NCBI GenBank assembly: GCA_013816685.1 | Contig: JACDDX010000122.1 | Coordinates: 1 to 5,674, forward strand | Origin: Gemmatimonadales bacterium | Lineage (GTDB): Bacteria; Gemmatimonadota; Gemmatimonadetes; Gemmatimonadales; GWC2-71-9 | Reading direction: 5' to 3' | DNA: 5,674 bases | In this document: piece after piece, positions 5,042 through 5,674 of the stretch | Position numbering within the stretch: position 1 is the stretch's first letter | Layout: the number at the start of each line of letters is the position of its first letter | Position numbers and translations under genes: made by a program | The notes under the pieces: model-generated | Told to the model about the DNA's origin: nothing | The model's database searches: none | Seen by the model: only the letters and a program-made list of their open reading frames with translations

Positions 5042-5674
5042 GTGCGACTGCTGGTGAGCGTTCGCTCGGCGGAAGAAGCCGTGGAGGCGGTGGCGGGCGG
5101 AGCCGAGATCATCGACGCGAAAGAGCCGGCCCGGGGTCCGCTCGGCCAGGTCGAGCCGGCGGTTGGGCGCCGCATCCTCGCGGCGCTGGCCCCTACGACA
5201 GCCTTCAGTGCCGCCCTCGGCGATCCCCCGACGGCGGCGCTGGTGGCGGCTGCCGTGGAGGCCGTCCCGTCGGTAACTCGCACCGGTCCCGTGCTGCTCA
5301 AGATCGGGCTCGCCGGGGCGGCGACGCGGCGCACGGCGCGAGAGCGGCTCGCTTGGGCCAGAGACGCGGTCGCGCGGCATGCCTCCACTTCAGGGCTGAT
5401 TGTGGTGGCCTACGCAGATGCCGCGGCTGCTGACGCGCCACCGCCCGCGGCAGTGCTCGACCTCGCCGCCGAGGCAGAAGCGGCGGGCGTGCTCATGGAT
5501 ACGTGGAACAAGAGCGGGCCAGGCCTGCTGGAGCTTCGGGACATCGGGCACCTCACCCTTTGGGTGGGTTCGGCTGAGCGAGCGGGCCTGACGACGGCGC
5601 TCGCCGGGAGGCTCACGCTCGCGGACCTCGAGCGGGTCGTGGAGACCGGGGCGGGAATCGTCGGCGTCCGGGGC
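5042..5674 (+). CDS. mfnB: (5-formylfuran-3-yl)methyl phosphate synthase, 3' end missing
   Basis: The 211 visible residues run off the right edge without a stop. The protein matches the DUF556/MfnB family, which condenses two molecules of glyceraldehyde-3-phosphate into 4-(hydroxymethyl)-2-furaldehyde phosphate, the furan ring precursor of methanofuran. It is an aldolase-like TIM barrel. Family landmarks, compared from memory with Methanocaldococcus MJ1099: MRLLVSVRSAEEA at the start, GGAEIIDAKEP (19-29) with Lys27 at the Schiff-base position, LLKIGLAG (85-92) with Lys87, VVAYAD (121-126), MDTWNKSG (152-159) with Lys157, and ALAGRL (186-191). The visible part ends in GIVGVRG, just before the family's C-terminal Cys/Gly-rich stretch, so about 25-30 residues are probably missing. 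The GTG start has AAGGGAG six bases upstream. It is transcribed away from the pterin operon. In bacteria the product would feed a methanofuran-like cofactor used with H4MPT in formaldehyde oxidation. No catalytic residue is missing in the visible part. Confidence 0.93.
   Translation, partial: MRLLVSVRSAEEAVEAVAGGAEIIDAKEPARGPLGQVEPAVGRRILAALAPTTAFSAALGDPPTAALVAAAVEAVPSVTRTGPVLLKIGLAGAATRRTARERLAWARDAVARHASTSGLIVVAYADAAAADAPPPAAVLDLAAEAEAAGVLMDTWNKSGPGLLELRDIGHLTLWVGSAERAGLTTALAGRLTLADLERVVETGAGIVGVRG

Noticed and set aside
4946..5380. N-terminal extension of the SDR frame to 5380
   Set aside because: The extra 145 codons are antisense to mfnB and show no domain, while the SDR fold begins normally just after the ATG at 4945 with its own ribosome site.
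5038..5433. Plus-strand frame starting at GTG 5038
   Set aside because: It is out of frame with mfnB, begins two bases after the Shine-Dalgarno, and encodes an Arg/Gly-rich sequence with no family; the frame from 5042 gives a clear MfnB.

Overview
The window is GC-rich (roughly two thirds G+C by eye) and fully coding. It looks like part of an archaeal-type C1-cofactor locus in a bacterium, carrying genes linked to tetrahydromethanopterin (H4MPT) and methanofuran biosynthesis. Shine-Dalgarno sites, 4-nt start/stop overlaps and very GC-rich codons point to a bacterium that oxidises C1 compounds through the H4MPT pathway. An uncultured lineage such as Rokubacteria/NC10 (Methylomirabilota) fits the GC content, but this placement is a guess; a high-GC proteobacterial methylotroph is not excluded.

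Layout. Six genes lie on the minus strand and read right to left: an SDR oxidoreductase (4172-4945), a pterin-4a-carbinolamine dehydratase-like protein (3767-4129), a dihydropteroate-synthase-like protein with an extra N-terminal domain (2355-about 3794), pabB (940-2358), pabA (264-926) and a DUF447 flavin-reductase-like gene cut by the left edge (1-267). Spacing is tight: 42 nt, an overlap, GTGA overlap, 13 nt, ATGA overlap. This is almost certainly one operon. On the plus strand, separated by a 96-bp divergent intergenic region, mfnB (5042 to the right edge) begins; it encodes the enzyme that makes the furan ring precursor of methanofuran.

How the genes fit together. PabA and PabB make aminodeoxychorismate, the precursor of 4-aminobenzoate, which is the aryl start of both folate and H4MPT. 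The DHPS-like protein keeps the pterin-pocket residues of dihydropteroate synthase but has lost the motifs that contact 4-aminobenzoate, as expected if it works on the H4MPT side rather than on folate. The PCD-like and SDR proteins may act on dihydro- or tetrahydropterin intermediates. MfnB supplies the second cofactor of the same formaldehyde-oxidation route. The two arms are transcribed divergently, possibly from promoters sharing one AT-rich patch.

The most unusual points are the SDR with an altered catalytic tetrad (Asn to Asp and Ser to Trp, followed by Asp), the DHPS-like protein with a remodelled substrate site, and the PCD-like protein in an operon with no aromatic amino acid hydroxylase in view. 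No RNA genes, mobile elements, CRISPR arrays or transcription terminators were recognised, and no gene-free stretch exceeds 100 bases.
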